Shown: positions 23,344 through 36,171 of the stretch, in pieces | Numbering within the stretch: the first letter of the stretch is position 1 | How the letters are laid out: every line of letters begins with the position of its first letter | DNA from: Xanthoparmelia taractica | Lineage: Eukaryota; Ascomycota; Lecanoromycetes; Lecanorales; Parmeliaceae | DNA: 64,000 nt | NCBI GenBank assembly: GCA_033085395.1 | Contig: JANQBS010000148.1 | Location: forward strand, 1-64,000 | Direction of reading: 5' to 3' | Made by a program: the position numbers and the translations under genes | The notes under the pieces: model-generated | Databases searched by the model: none | The model's input: only the letters and a program-made list of their open reading frames with translations | Told to the model about the DNA's origin: nothing

Positions 23344-23348
23344 TGTAC

Positions 23349-23784
23349 AATACACTCGGGAGCAATTGATATAAGGACATCAGCAGCAATGCTTTCTCCT
23401 TTTCCTCTTGAAACACCTGCGCAAAATGCGCCTTTTTTCATTCGAGCTTACAGCTCAAAGAAATCGAGGCCTATCTTGACATGGCCGCCAGTTCGCCATT
23501 AGGCTGGCTGACCCAGCAGGGTCAAGCACTAGATGGGCCTGGCTAACGGACACATGTGTATTTCATTCTGTCAATCATCGCCATCCTTGTCACCGCGACG
23601 TCCAGTTTGTCCAAGTCTTACTCGAAAGAAGTACCAATCACTAATCCCGGCAAGCGTTTCTCATTGTCCAATTTTGAGGCCGAGATCAGTCTACGTCACT
23701 GTTTTAAAGCTTGTTGAAACAAATGCAGCAGATACTAACATCTGAAGAGGAAAGCAAGCATTTGCCACTCGCAGTAGAACTCTC
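23349..23784. other. Unique sequence between the LTR element and the P450 pseudogene
   Basis: Normal composition. No membrane-anchor exon for the adjacent P450 was found here, although one would be expected. No other gene is supported. Confidence 0.4.
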
Positions 23785-25378
23785 ATGAAAAGCGCCAGGG
23801 CGAAGCAGCCCTTCCGAATAATTACGGATGTAGGGGAAGTGATTTTGTTGCCACCTGATCTTGCCGACGATATTCGGAATGATCCAAGTCTGAATCTCTC
23901 ACGTGCTGTATTCGTGGTAGTGCTTCAATCTTTATTGTGTTACATGGCCCTTTCTGACCATGATTTTGCTTCAGGACTTTCACGGTGACATACGCGGATT
24001 TAAACCCACGAGCCTGACGGGGTCCAACTACCATCTTGTCCAATCCGTGACTCGAAAGCAGTTGACAAAATCCCTGGGTAAGCGCTCAATATGGCTAATA
24101 ATAGTCTTATTCACCCACCGAATCAAAGTAACCAAAAATTTGACTGACAAGATCATTCAATGGACAGCCACGGTTACTGAGCCTCTGTCTGAAGAGGCAA
24201 CTTACGCTTTATCGATCGTCATTGGCGACTCTGAAGGTGAGTCTTATTCATCTCAAAATACAACCAATCATTCATAATCAATTCTTCATCTGAGAACAGA
24301 TTGGCGAGAGATTAAAATTAAACCGGTTTTGGTAGATATTGTTGCACGTCTTTCTTCGCGTGTGTTCTTAGGCAAGGGAATCTGCCGGAATGAGGACTAA
24401 TTGCGGATTACCAAAGAATACACCGTCGATATGTGTATTGCAGCAACAGAGCTCCGACTCTACCCTCGTTTCTCCCGGGAAGTAGTTCATTGGTTTTTGC
24501 CCAAATGTAGGAAGCTGCGTGCACAGTTTGCCGAAGCAGGACGTGTGATCACATCGGTGATTGAAGAGCGACAAATCATTAACGGGCAAACCACGCGGCT
24601 GGAGGGCCAGTTCCGGAATCAATGATGCAATTGACTAGGCTGAAGACGAAGCTGAAACTGCAGGTGTGACGTATGACGAGGCAAAGTTCCAGCTAGCACT
24701 ATCCGTAGCTACCATACATACAACCGCCGACTTGCTCGAGCAGGTCATGCTCGATCTCGCGCAACATCCCGAAATCTTCCAACCTCTTCGAAAAGAAAGG
24801 GTTCAATCACTCCGTAGTCATGGCTGGAAGAAAACGTCATCCTACAATATGAAATTGCTTGATAGTGTTATCAGGGAGCCTCAGCGCATGAAGCCACGCC
24901 GTATTGGTAAGTCTTTTTTCTTTCCTGCCATCTCTTTGAACATTTGAGTCCAAAACCAAAAGCTTGACATCATTTCTCCACACCCTTCAGCTTCAATACG
25001 CCGCTGGGTCGAAAAGAATGTCACACTTTCCACCGGGTTCCGTCGGACCAGGGGCATGCGTATCAACGTCGACTCGTGCCGCATGTGGGATCCGGAACTG
25101 CACGAGAACCGCGATCAGTGGGACGAACGTCGCTTCCTCATGCTCCGTTCGCAAGAAGGAAAGGAGCGTACGTTTCAGCTGGTATCGACGAGCCCGGACT
25201 ATCTCGCCTTTGGACATGGTCAGCATGCCTGTCCCGGACGCTTTTTTGCCGCCAACGAGATCAAGGTCGCTCTGTGTCACCTACTGATCAAGTATGCCTG
25301 GAAATTGGCGTCGGTCACCGAGATCGCACCCGTCATGAATGGGATACGGCGATTGCCAGCCCGACTGCAAAAGTTTTG
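23785..25378 (+). pseudogene. Cytochrome P450, degraded (kaurene-oxidase/LovA-like clade)
   Basis: Fragments of a microsomal P450 can be followed across four or five still readable GT-AG introns (for example near 23910-23974, 24075-24127, 24237-24299 and 24906-24990). The C-terminal haem loop FGHGQHACPGRFFAANE is intact and, with the I-helix-like SVATIHTTADL and a WDPELHE segment, resembles the ent-kaurene oxidase/dihydromonacolin oxidase group of fungal P450s. Lesions: TAA at 24398-24400 and TAG at 24636-24638, where tryptophan is expected, plus a frame change around 24600-24620. The N-terminal membrane anchor is missing upstream of 23785, and the usual EXXR motif is altered (REPQR). It is therefore not functional. 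It lies directly beside the PKS cluster on its 3' side and probably was a tailoring enzyme of the same pathway. Confidence 0.88.
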
Positions 25379-26497
25379 ATTCGTCGCCGGCAGAAGACGG
25401 AGCTGGATATGACTCCATTTGAGAGAATAATTGTCATCTGCTGCTTCTACCGAGTTGTAGATGCAAGTTTCCTTCATTGAAAGGAACCTGTTATTAGGCG
25501 TTTGATGAATATGCTACATGCGATATCCTCCACATACATAGATGAGCATCATCGCATATGTATGTTGTCTATCCCATCCTTTGGCGGGGAGTAAAAAGCA
25601 GGGGTTCAGCCCTATTTCTCCGCCCGGCACTCCTTGCAAACAACGCGTCTTTTAAAGAAAGCCACACAATTAAAAAACCAGCACTATGCATCGTAATAAA
25701 CAAATTATATTATACTCTAAAAATAAGTTTTTATATAGTATTTACTTTAATTTATATAATATAAATCGTTTCTTTTATATTATTATATAGAAAAAAGTAC
25801 TATTGTATTTAATATTTATTTATTTTAACTCTTATTGTTACGAACGAATGGACGTGTAGTGGGCTTGACTGCTTCCATTGACTGAATATGCTACGAAGGC
25901 TCTGAAAACTCTTCTCCGGAGCAACATTGATCCACATCGGGCTTGGCATTCGGAGAGCATATGTCAAAACCGTGACACTTATTTTAAAATTACTATTAAA
26001 TTAAAAATACTTTTATAACTTATAAATTTAATATTAAAGATAAAAATTAATTAAAATTTTATTCTCGTACTATTTAAAATTATATATTACTAATAAGTTT
26101 TATAGCGAGCGACTTCTTTAAAAACTTATATTAAATTCTAGAAATTATCACTCGATATCGAATTAAAGTATCTTTAAGAAACTCTTAAAACTAAAGTAAA
26201 GTTTTCTTAGTAATTATAAGTAGAATATTTCCTGGAACTATTGAGGTTTAAATAAAATCCTATAAGGGACAGTGTGTTGAAATGAGCATCTAGTTGCTAT
26301 CCCCAATAGATACATTTTGATGGGGGATGCCAAGTATTTTTCGGTCCAGGTCTCCAAAGGATGGGATACAGAATAGAATCAAATCATAAGTCTCGACGTA
26401 TAAGCCGGCCAGGTAACAGATAGGTAAGGCTATCGACAAGAAGATCCGTAGCTCAAAGAGCTTGATTTACACTTGATTCCTCAACCTCTCACTTGCT
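25379..26497. other. 3' flank of the PKS, including an AT-rich block
   Basis: 25690-26230 is strongly AT-rich with TATA/TTTAAA runs, a further degraded repeat. The rest is normal sequence without supported genes. The PKS ends at 26498 on the minus strand, so its terminator and 3' UTR should lie just left of that point. Confidence 0.5.
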
Positions 26498-29400
26498 TTA
26501 CGCCTTCGCTTTAAGGAGCGCCGGGTAGGAAGCCGATCCCGGCTCATCAAACGTCTCAATCAGCGCCGCAACCGCTGGATGCAATCCCGCCGCAATCGCC
26601 TTCCGCGCCCACTCCTCCATCGGCAGCACTTTATACAGCCCCTTCTTGCCCTTTTGCTTCCCGATATCCGCCAAGCGATCCATCGGAATCACGACATCGC
26701 CAACATTGTTCACGTACGTCACACCGTGCGCCAACTTGGGCGTATTATCCAGCAGCTCTCGGATGATATCATCGCAGACACTCTGGACGTAGACCAAATC
26801 GAACGCTCCCTTGTTATGCTGGACCTTGGGGACGGCCTGGATGCGATGCGCGTAGTGTAAGAGAGCGTTGACCCAGTCGAACTCTGCTTTTGCCGTGATT
26901 GCATCATCGCCTTCACGGATGATCGTTGACGGGCGCTGTATCCACACTTTCAACCCGTACATCGCGTTAGCCCGCTCGAGAAGACGCTCGCTGGCCCATT
27001 TCCCGCACATGTAGCCGTGGGCGCCGTTGGGAGGCGGGTAGATCCCGCTCGCTGTGGCGGAGATTTCGGGGAAGGCGTCTTTGCCCGCAAACAGGGCTAC
27101 GCCAGCGGACGATACGTAATGCAAGGGGATCATGCGTGGGAGACAAAGACGGACTAGCTGGTGGGTGGAAACAACGTTGGCTTCCCGCACGGCGGAGTAG
27201 TATTTGAGATGCGAGGTGTCGGAGCCGTTGTGGATTACGGCGTCGATTTCGGTAAAAATAGCGGTCACGTCTTCCTCGGACAGACCAAAATGAGGCTGGC
27301 GAAGGTCGCCTTCGTAGTAGACGACTCGATCGCTGGGAGCTGGGAGTTGTTTCGTCTCGAGCCGCTCCGCGAGTTGGCGGACCGCTACACAGATGATCTT
27401 GCGGATTGAGGGCTGCTCTAGCAGGGAGTTGAGGAGGTGGTGGCCCAGCAGGCCGCTAACGCCGGTCAATAGGATGATGCTCGGCTTAGCGTTGGGAGGG
27501 ACATTGGAGACCGTCTTGACGATACTCTCGGGCGGGCATGACTCGGCATCCCAATCGATCTTGTCGCCCAAAGCGTCACCATCCTGTGAAGCTGATCTCT
27601 CAGGTGTAGTCGCAGGGGTTCCGGACGAAAGGTCAGTTGGTGTGTCCAGCCCGCTGGAGGTCGCGGTGGTGCTTGCTATGGCAGTCTCGTCTCCAGCGGC
27701 AGCAAATGTTCGGTCTCCACCAATTAGCGGTACCAACTCGGCCGGGATGTCCTCGGCGGCCAACTCAGCCAGGCTGGCCATCTGGACGTCGTTGCTCATG
27801 ATCTTCAGAACTGGGATGCTGACCTGGAAGTTTTTCAGGAACCAGGCACGGATGTCAACAGAGATGAGAGAGTCAAGACCAAGGTCAACGCCGCGCATAA
27901 ATAGTAGATCATCATCAGCCGTCGACGTCTGCAAGATTTTGCGTAGCTGGGCAGCGAAAGCCTCTGTTCCTTGGTTAGCGATCGTGGTTACATAAACCGG
28001 GTGAAGAAAGATAAGGGGGCAGTGGACTAGACCCACGTTTGATGACTTGGAGTACATCCTGTTCGGTCCGACAAGTTTGAAGGCGGTCTTGAAGGGAGGC
28101 AGCGTTCGACTGCTCCTTATCATCGTTGCCGGCGGTCTGGTGGACGATGAAGCGGGCAAATTTGGGGTTTGAGTACCACTTGGGAATGTTGGCCGAATCG
28201 GGTGAGATGTCGAGAAGTCCGGTGGATACCTCCGGCCCAACGGGAGAGTCAAGGTACCCGGCTTCCATGGCCTCGGCGAAAATCTGGTGGAAATCCTCTT
28301 CGGACAGATGCATCATAGCCATCTTTGCTACCGTTACGTCGAGTTGCCGGTCTGACTGGGTGATGTAGCCGGCACCCATGACAGCGCCAACATTAACGGC
28401 GGCTGAATTCAGACCACGCTTTCTACGATTGGCGGCGACGCCGCACATACCCATATTAGCTGCGGCGTAGTTGGCTTGACCTACGTTTCCAATGACGCAA
28501 TTGATGGAAGACAGGAGAACGAAGAAGTCGAGGTCCACGTCGTGGAAAATCTGGTCCAGGTGTATACTTCCGAGGACCTTGGGTCTGATGACATCCATCA
28601 CTTGGTCAATCGTCATGTTCCTAACCGAAACGTCCCTGAGTACCATGGCACCATTGAGAACGCCGACAATCGGTGGGAAAGTCTCGACAATTGTCTGATG
28701 GACGACCCTGAGGGCCTTCTCGTTGGTCACGTCACTGCAAAATAATTCCGTTAGTAAGTCGATGGGAAAAGGAAGCAACGCCTTTTTCCTGGTGATACGT
28801 ACCAAGATAAAATCTTAACGGTGACTCCATTACGTTTATGATCCTCAATCCAAGCGGGCTCGACCTTGGGGTTCCTACTGGTGAGAACCAGATTCTTAAC
28901 GCCTCGATCGATCATCCAGTCGCACAGCGAAATACCTAGGGCACCAGACATGCCACACAGCCAGTAGGTCTTGTCGCCTTTGAATAGAGGTTTGATGTCG
29001 AGCCTTGTGACCCGGACTGGAAGCGAGGTCGAAGCTGTCCAGTCAATAATGCTTATCGGATTCTCAGGACGCTCTCCGGTGGCAAGACTCTCAAGACTGA
29101 CTTCTTCTGCATTGTGTTGGCGTTCCTGACCACCGAACTTTCGAATGTATTCAACAGCCCTTCCCAGAGTTTGACTTAAAATGGCAGCGGAAGAAGAGCC
29201 AGTGTCGATACCCTCGCGAGAGAAGATAGTCTTAGCGGTCTCCTTTCGGCAATGCGGCGAAAGATTGGAGAGCATCGAGAGCTCGTTCTCCGAACTTTCA
29301 TTGGAAAGTCCCACAAAGCATGCAATGTCAGCTGGAATAATCTGGCTAAGGTTAGACCGTCCCAGATACGGGGGCAGCTTGATCCACGAGCTTGGAGGTG

Positions 29401-32400
29401 AACGTCTATCCGTGGAGTCTGTCGTGTAAATTACGCTAGTATCGTTGGAAGAGGTTTGCGCGGTGATGGCCTGGGCGATGACGCCTGATGCATTGTGTAC
29501 GACTAATTTCTGGCCGGTAATGAGGGGGTCAACAATGGCCATGGAGACAATGTGAGCAGCCGCGAGGGTGAGGAAAGCCTCCGCCGAGAAGCCCGAGAGG
29601 TTGCATGATACGGCGGATTTTTCGGGGACCTTGATAACGGATGTGAGGGAAGAGACGAAAGCCAAATATCGGGTCCCTTTGGAATCCACGCCTAGAGCAA
29701 GGAACTTATGGCCAGCAGGGGTCTTGAGAGCAGATAGGACGGCATGGGTGGTGTGCATCTCGATAGTCTTGGACTCTGTAATCTCCTTCGAGGCTTCATA
29801 CCTCGACAGTTGTCTGATGGTGCAGCTATTGCCATTTTGTTGTAATTCCACAACAGACTTGCTCACGTCGATTTGGTGGGTGATGGGGCGTTGTATGGAA
29901 TTGTATCTATCGTTGGCAGCGGAAATGGGTTGAAGTCGCGGGACCAGCTGGTGTCCTTCGGCATCTATGATAATCTCTGGCTCGGCGGTGTAAAGAATGT
30001 CGTCACCCTCTATCTCCTTTGCGTGGAAGCGAACAAGGCTCTCGGCTATAGTCCGAGGATCAATCTTGCTGGGATCGGGAACGTCTAGGAACTGTAGGCG
30101 GAGATCTTCCAACTCGTGCACCACAGACCGCCCAAACCCAACTATCATGTTGGAGAATGGCTCGTCTTCAAGTCGGCCGCTAGTGAGCCAAAGGACCGTC
30201 CTCTCAACCTCAAACATCTTCCTGAAGGCGTACCACCTTTCTGGCGTGATGTCTTTGAAGACTGGCTGATCGAGCTCCGATAGACTGATCACGGTCGACT
30301 CGGCGTCGACGATACTGTAGTCGACATCCTCTAAAGTCTTGTAGACAATGACCTGGGCGGCAAGTCCTTTGAAAATATTCTCGAGTTCGTGAACGGCATG
30401 ATCAACAGGCTTCGTCTGGCCGCCCACGATTACCAGCTTCTTGAGGTTTGTACTAATCGAGGAAGAAAGGGGTTCCCGGATAAAGTTGATTCGGTCATCA
30501 ACGGCTTGAGAAACGAAGAGGATGACGCCAAAGGTGTCTAAGAACTTAGGTGGCGAGATTGTATCAATGCCAGAGAAACCGGTGCGTTTCAGAATTGCAT
30601 CCCACTGAGGAACGTTGACAAAGGGCGACAGATTCCGGCCTTCGTCGACTCCGAGCCACCAACCCGGCAGAGCACCGAAAATGAAGCCGTCACCAGACTG
30701 GAGCGGGCCGTCGCTGCTTCCTTCTCCGATGATTAGGAAGCCGCCTGGCTTGAGTAGTTTGCGAAGATTGCGCATGGTTTTATCCAGCTCCGCCGTGGCA
30801 TGGACGACGAGGGATGCAATGATCACATTGTATGCGCCTTCAGTAAAGCCCTGAGCAAGTGGGTCCTTCTCGGCGTCACATACTTTAAAGACCATGCGAT
30901 CCCTCCACGGCGAGAATATCTCGGCGGCATTCTCAAAGAAACTGGATGAGATGTCGGTGAAGGTATAACTGTCAAAGCTGTGACCGATCGTGCGAAGAAT
31001 GTTCTTAGTAGCACCACCAGTACCAGCACCTGGTCCCCGCCATCAGTGAACCTATCGTGATCAAGAGGCTATCGTGGTGGAGAGATGTGTCGGGATATAT
31101 GAAGAGAGGCAACTTACCAATCTCCAAGAGGCTAAGATGCGGGTGGCGGTCAGTGATTTGTTTTACTGCTTGACTGAGCCATAGGGATGACTGCATGGTT
31201 CCAAAACCATGGGCATAGTATTCGTCTAAGAGACCGGATGAACGGAAATGTTCTAGCATGCTTGTCTCACCTCTGAAGACTTGCGGCATGGTCTCGCCAA
31301 CAAGAAGCATGATCTTCACATCAGAATTATTGGTGACTCTGTCGAGGTAGCACTGTGGTTAGCTACTTGCACAATTTAAAGCTCAGTGGGGAGATAGGGA
31401 ATGGAGGCGTACCCTTTGACCTTGACCTCGTTCATGACATCATCGAGACTGTCATTCACCCATTCCTTCTTCGCGTATCTGTGTGCGCCGCTCCTGAGTA
31501 GGCCCGTCATATGTCGAGCATAGTTAAGGTAGTGACAGAGCGGGCTTTCGGATCTCGCTGGAGAATCCTCCGGCACATCCTCGTCGAATTTTCTCAGATA
31601 GTAGGAAGCGATCCGGCTCAGCACCCACAGGAGGTCGGTGTCGCCTTGCGTCACGGGGATACCGTCTGCTGCAGTTATGCCGTCTGGCGCGCTGGGAACC
31701 CAGTGCATCTTGTAGAAAACGTTCCTATCGCTATTCGCGGCCGTCCCGAGAGGCTTAAATCTCACTTGATCCACCTGGATAGCTGCGTTCGAGCAGCCAT
31801 TGGAGTAAAGATCGACATGTCCCGAGAAACCCGATCCTGGCGATGCACGATCTATCCGATTACACGTCGATTCAACAGTCACATAATCATCCTGAATCTT
31901 CTGAGAGACGAACACAGCAGGATTGACCCTGACTTTGGCAATGCTCGTTGGCAGATGCAGGTTTCGCAGCTGGTCGTCGCCCGGATAACTGTAGGCGAGC
32001 ATGACGGACTGGAAGGCGGCATCCAAATCTATAGGATGAACGAGCAGCAACTCGGCGTCATCAGTAGATGCTCTCCTCGCCAGGCATGACGCTTTGCCAA
32101 GCTTCCTCCTGAGTGTGGACAAGGAGCGAAACGGACCGGTGAAGTTGTACTCCAAGCTTTCCATGAAGTTATACAGGCGGCTTTGCTCGACATTGATCAG
32201 GTGTGACGGCGTTGGCCCGCGTTCTGGAAGTAGGCTGAGTGAGGCGTCCCCGAGAAAAACCTTCAGCTCTCCGTCGGCTGCTAAGGAGAAGTCTGCGGTT
32301 TGACCGCCAAGAGCAGCGGAATATGTGAACTTTGCCAGAATAATATCTGGCTGGATTTGAGAGATTTGAGATAGCTCAATCAGAACCTCAACGCCAGTGT

Positions 32401-35400
32401 GATCTCCCTCGAACATCACGGCTTGGTGGATGTAAAAATCGCTGATTTCGATAAGGCGGATGCCTTTACCCTCTGCCAGAAACTGGGCCGCCTCGAGGGC
32501 CGTCGACACGTAACCAGCAGCTGGGAATACGATCTGATTCTGGACCTGGTGACCCTCAAGCCATTCAATCTCACTCGGCTTCAGTATATTTTTCCAGCGC
32601 AAGTGATGTGGAGCGCTGTCTGGGGATTCGTCTCCCAGTAGTGGGTGGAATGGCTTCTGTCGCAGACGCATTCGTCGAGATCTTCGCGACTCATGCCAGT
32701 GCTTTACCTCATGGTTCCATTGATACATCGGCAGACCTTTGACGACATTGAACTGCTGCTCTCCCTCTGTTATGGCGACCTCGCAGCTGTTCAGGTTGAC
32801 GGACGTCATGTCTAGATACGACCACAGAAATCCTAAGCATGTCGAAAAGGCTTCAATTGCATCCTTTTCACGGTAAAGGGTCCCATGATACGGAATCGGC
32901 TTTTGCAGCACGTCCTGGATGGTTTGGCTTGCGGGCCCCTTGAGAGCTGGATGAGGACCGACTTCGAGCACCACGTCAAACGCAGCACCTGCGGAGACCG
33001 CAGCGGTTAGTGCTTGAGAGAAAACCACCGGCTTGGTCATGTTTTCCCCCCAGTACACATCGCTCAGTCCGATTTCCGAGTTAACCGGCTGGCCATCGTA
33101 GACGCTGGAGAACCAGGTGCATTGAGACGAGGAAGGTCTTAGTGCTTTGACACCAGCACGCCGCATCGACTCGACATAAGGGTCGAAACATGGTAGCATG
33201 TGCTTTGAGTGGTATGCCTGGTCAACCTTGAGACGACGGTTGAATTTCTTCTCGTCGTCTAGAACGACTTGCAGTTCCTCAATGGCGTCCTCATCTCCCG
33301 AAATCGTCACGCTCGCAGAGGAGTTACTGGCCGCGACGTTGATACGACCGGCGAACTCCTCCTCCTTACACAACTGCATGGCGTCTTCCATCGAGGTTCC
33401 TACGGCTAACATGGCGCCTTTAATATTCCCGTTCGGACTCGCTGCTTGTTTACAGTGCAACCCTCGATAGTAGGCAATATATATAGCATCACGAGCCGTG
33501 AGATAGCCCGCAGCATAGGCGGCAGCAATTTCGCCGGAAGAGTGACCGACTACCGCATCAAAATGGACGTTAGCTAATCGGAGAAGATCAACTAACATAA
33601 TCTGAACAGCCGTACATAGCGGCTGGGAAAGTGCAGCCTCGTTAATGCGAGAAACTGAAGTATCTGCCAATATCTCGGCCCGGAGTGACCAGCTCGGACG
33701 GTCTTGACCTGGAAGTTGCGCCAGATTTGCTTCGAGTTCTTGGATAATTCGTTGTGCGAAGGGGGATTTCTCGATCAGATCAGCCCCCATGCGAGCATAC
33801 TGTGCTCCCTGACCAGTGAAAACCCCGAGAATCTCGGAGGGTACTCCGCTCCTCCCCAATGCTCTGATGCCGACGCTCGTGTCATTGTCTATCAACCGGG
33901 AAAGAATCTTGGATTTGAGATCGTCCAATGACCTTGCTGGAAACGAGATCCGGTATGGGAAAACAGATCGACGTTCCCGTAGCGTATAGGCTAAGTCGCG
34001 ATCACTAATCTCAGGACGTCCATCGAGATACGTGGCATACGCGGAGAGATTGGCCCGGAGCGATGTTTCGGACCCGGCGGAGAAAACGAATGGGGTGAAC
34101 AGAGGAGTGCTGTGTGTAGAGGTAACAACACGCAATTGTCTTGGCTTCTCGTAGCTCTCGAGTATTGCGTGGGCGTTAGTGCCGCCAAAGCCAAAGCTGT
34201 TGACGCTAGCTCGCTTCGGTTGGGTCTTGGGGACATCCGGCCAAGATGTAGCGGCTCGACGGATCTCGAGATTATTGTAGAATGGTGCCACAGAGGGACT
34301 AAGATTATCGAACAGGAGATTAGGAGGAATACAAGAATGTTGTATTGCCAGCGATGCTTTGAGAATTGCCGCAATACCGGCTGTGCCTTCCGTATGGCCG
34401 AGGACTGTCTTAATGGAACCAACGTATAAAGGATGGTCACCTGCCATTCGCTTCGTGCCCTTCTCGTCACCAAAGAAGGCATTGCTGATTGCCTCAGCTT
34501 CAACGGGGTCTCCTGCCGGCGTTCCGGTGCCGTGAGCCTCGAAATATTGGGGACGGTCTGCCTGGGCAGTGAGATCGAGACCTGCCTTGGTGTACGTACT
34601 GTGAATCAGGGCTTGTTGCGCAGTGGCGCTAGGCATGGTGAGACCAGCGGTCGCACCGTCCTGGTTAAGTCCTGTCTCCCGGATGAGACATTCAATGTGG
34701 TCTCCGTCCGCCTGCGCGGCGCTGAGAGTCTTCAAAACGACGGCCGCAACGCCGTCTCCACGCGCATAGCCGTTGGCGTCTTTATCCCACATTCGGCTGA
34801 GACCGTCTGGGGACAACATTTTGACCTTGCTCTCAATAATGTAACTCTCGGGTCCGAGAATGAGGTTCGAGCCACACGCCACCGCCATTCGTGATTCGCC
34901 TGCCCGAAGCGCCTGAACGGCCAGGTGAGTGGCGACCAGACTGGAGGAACATGCCGTGTCCATGGTGATGGATGCGCCGTGCCAGTTGAAGAAATACGAG
35001 ATTCGATTGGAGAGGATAGCTCGCGAGGTTCCCACTGCGAAATAAGTCGGGGCCGCATCCAGATCGCGGAGCTGTATAGCCTCGTAGTCACCACACATGA
35101 CGCCAGCATACACACCTGTATCGCTGCCTTGCAGCCCCTTCAAAGTCATACCCGCAGACTCAATTGCCTCATACACAGTCTCCATAAGAAATCGTTGCTG
35201 GGGATCCATTGCCTTGGTCTCGACGGAGTTGATGCCAAAGAACTCGGCGTCAAAATTGCTCGGGTCGTCGTTAAGTAGATATGAGTGCATAACGTTACTA
35301 TGGCCGTGATGCGCACTGTTGGGATGATAGAACCCTTTGGCACTGAACCGACTGTCCGGGATTTCTTTGCGAACGTCTCGTGGTTCCCGAAGAAGCTCCC

Positions 35401-35491
35401 ATAGCTTCGAGGGGGAATTGACGTCGCCAGCAAAGTGGCACGCACTGCCAACGATAGCAATTGGCTCACTGGGTACAATTTTAGAAGACAT
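26498..35491 (-). CDS. Highly reducing polyketide synthase with terminal reductase (KS-AT-DH-cMT-KR-ACP-R)
   Basis: Iterative type I PKS, 2,898 residues. Five exons keep phase: 35491-31413, 31338-31118, 31029-28803, 28734-28037, 27969-26498. Approximate domains: KS 10-440 (DTACSSS, EAHGTGT, KTVLGHTEG); AT 556-880 (FTGQGAQ, GHSSGE); DH 945-1240 (histidine in GHQVQNQIVFP, aspartate in HPIDLDAAFQ); C-methyltransferase 1385-1600 (LEIGAGTGG, formed across an exon junction); KR 2125-2310 (GMSGALG, LLSS, QANYAAAN); ACP with carrier serine in LGLDSL near 2440; thioester reductase 2570-2898 (TGVSGLLG, YMCGK). There is no ER domain, and a free-standing ER lies 3 kb away. The intact R-domain tyrosine predicts NAD(P)H-dependent release as aldehyde or alcohol. 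The layout matches betaenone-type PKSs acting with a trans-ER. The product is probably a methylated, partly reduced polyketide, possibly a decalin. The acyltransferase shares its promoter. Confidence 0.95.
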
Positions 35492-36171
35492 AATGTGTAG
35501 ATAGCAATTTCCTTAGTCTCTTGTCGGCGTTGAAGCACCCAAGTTAAAGACAAAAACTAACACAAGGGTATTTAAGCCCGACAGCTTCTATGTTGAACTG
35601 GCAAATAGAATGTGTGATCAGAACATAGCCCCTTTTCAACCAGAGATACCCGTTAGAATATCATACACATATCGACTTGTTTAAGAAATTATATTCTATT
35701 CACCGCTATGTATGCTACTTAACTAGTAAGGACCATGTAGCCATTAAGATCCGAGGTAGACTCCTTCGAGTAGTGGAAGTAGGATCATGTAGTCATCGAA
35801 GTAAACACCTCCGAGTAAACGTAGCGTAGTTCGAGGCAGTTTACCAGGGTTCAAGTCGCGTTCGGTTTCCCGCTTTATATTACAGAATAGCATTCCGATT
35901 GGGCGACGCCGAGCTGACAAGATTCGGATTCACACTAGTGAACTAATCTAGTCGGAAGGATTAGATATCAGCAATCGAATTTTTTGAATCCTTTCGGAAG
36001 AGACGCGGTCTCGGTCCTTATGCTTACTCCAGTGCGGTCAGCGATGACGCCTCATCTTGGTTTGTTGTTGAGCGTGACCTATTCGAGAAAGACACCTTCC
36101 GTCTGGTTTGAAGGGGCTGTAGGCTTTGAAAATTTTGTAACTACTATTCTCACTATTGAGAAGCCGACACG
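35492..36171. promoter_or_regulatory. Bidirectional promoter, PKS / acyltransferase
   Basis: 680 bp separates the two divergent starts. The pentamer TCGGA or its complement TCCGA occurs six times: 35750, 35810, 35894, 35924, 35952 and 35994. Chance expectation is about 1.3 for this length in random sequence. CGG-containing half sites are typical of Zn2Cys6 regulators. There is also an imperfect direct repeat of about 45 bp (GGACCATGTAGCCAT near 35730 and GGATCATGTAGTCAT near 35782), each unit containing one TCCGA. Confidence 0.55.

Noticed and set aside
27393..27995. 200-codon plus-strand frame opposite the PKS ACP/reductase region
   Set aside because: It is antisense to well-supported ACP and reductase domains and shows no motif of its own.
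31511..32089. 192-codon plus-strand frame opposite the PKS DH region
   Set aside because: Antisense shadow of conserved PKS sequence.
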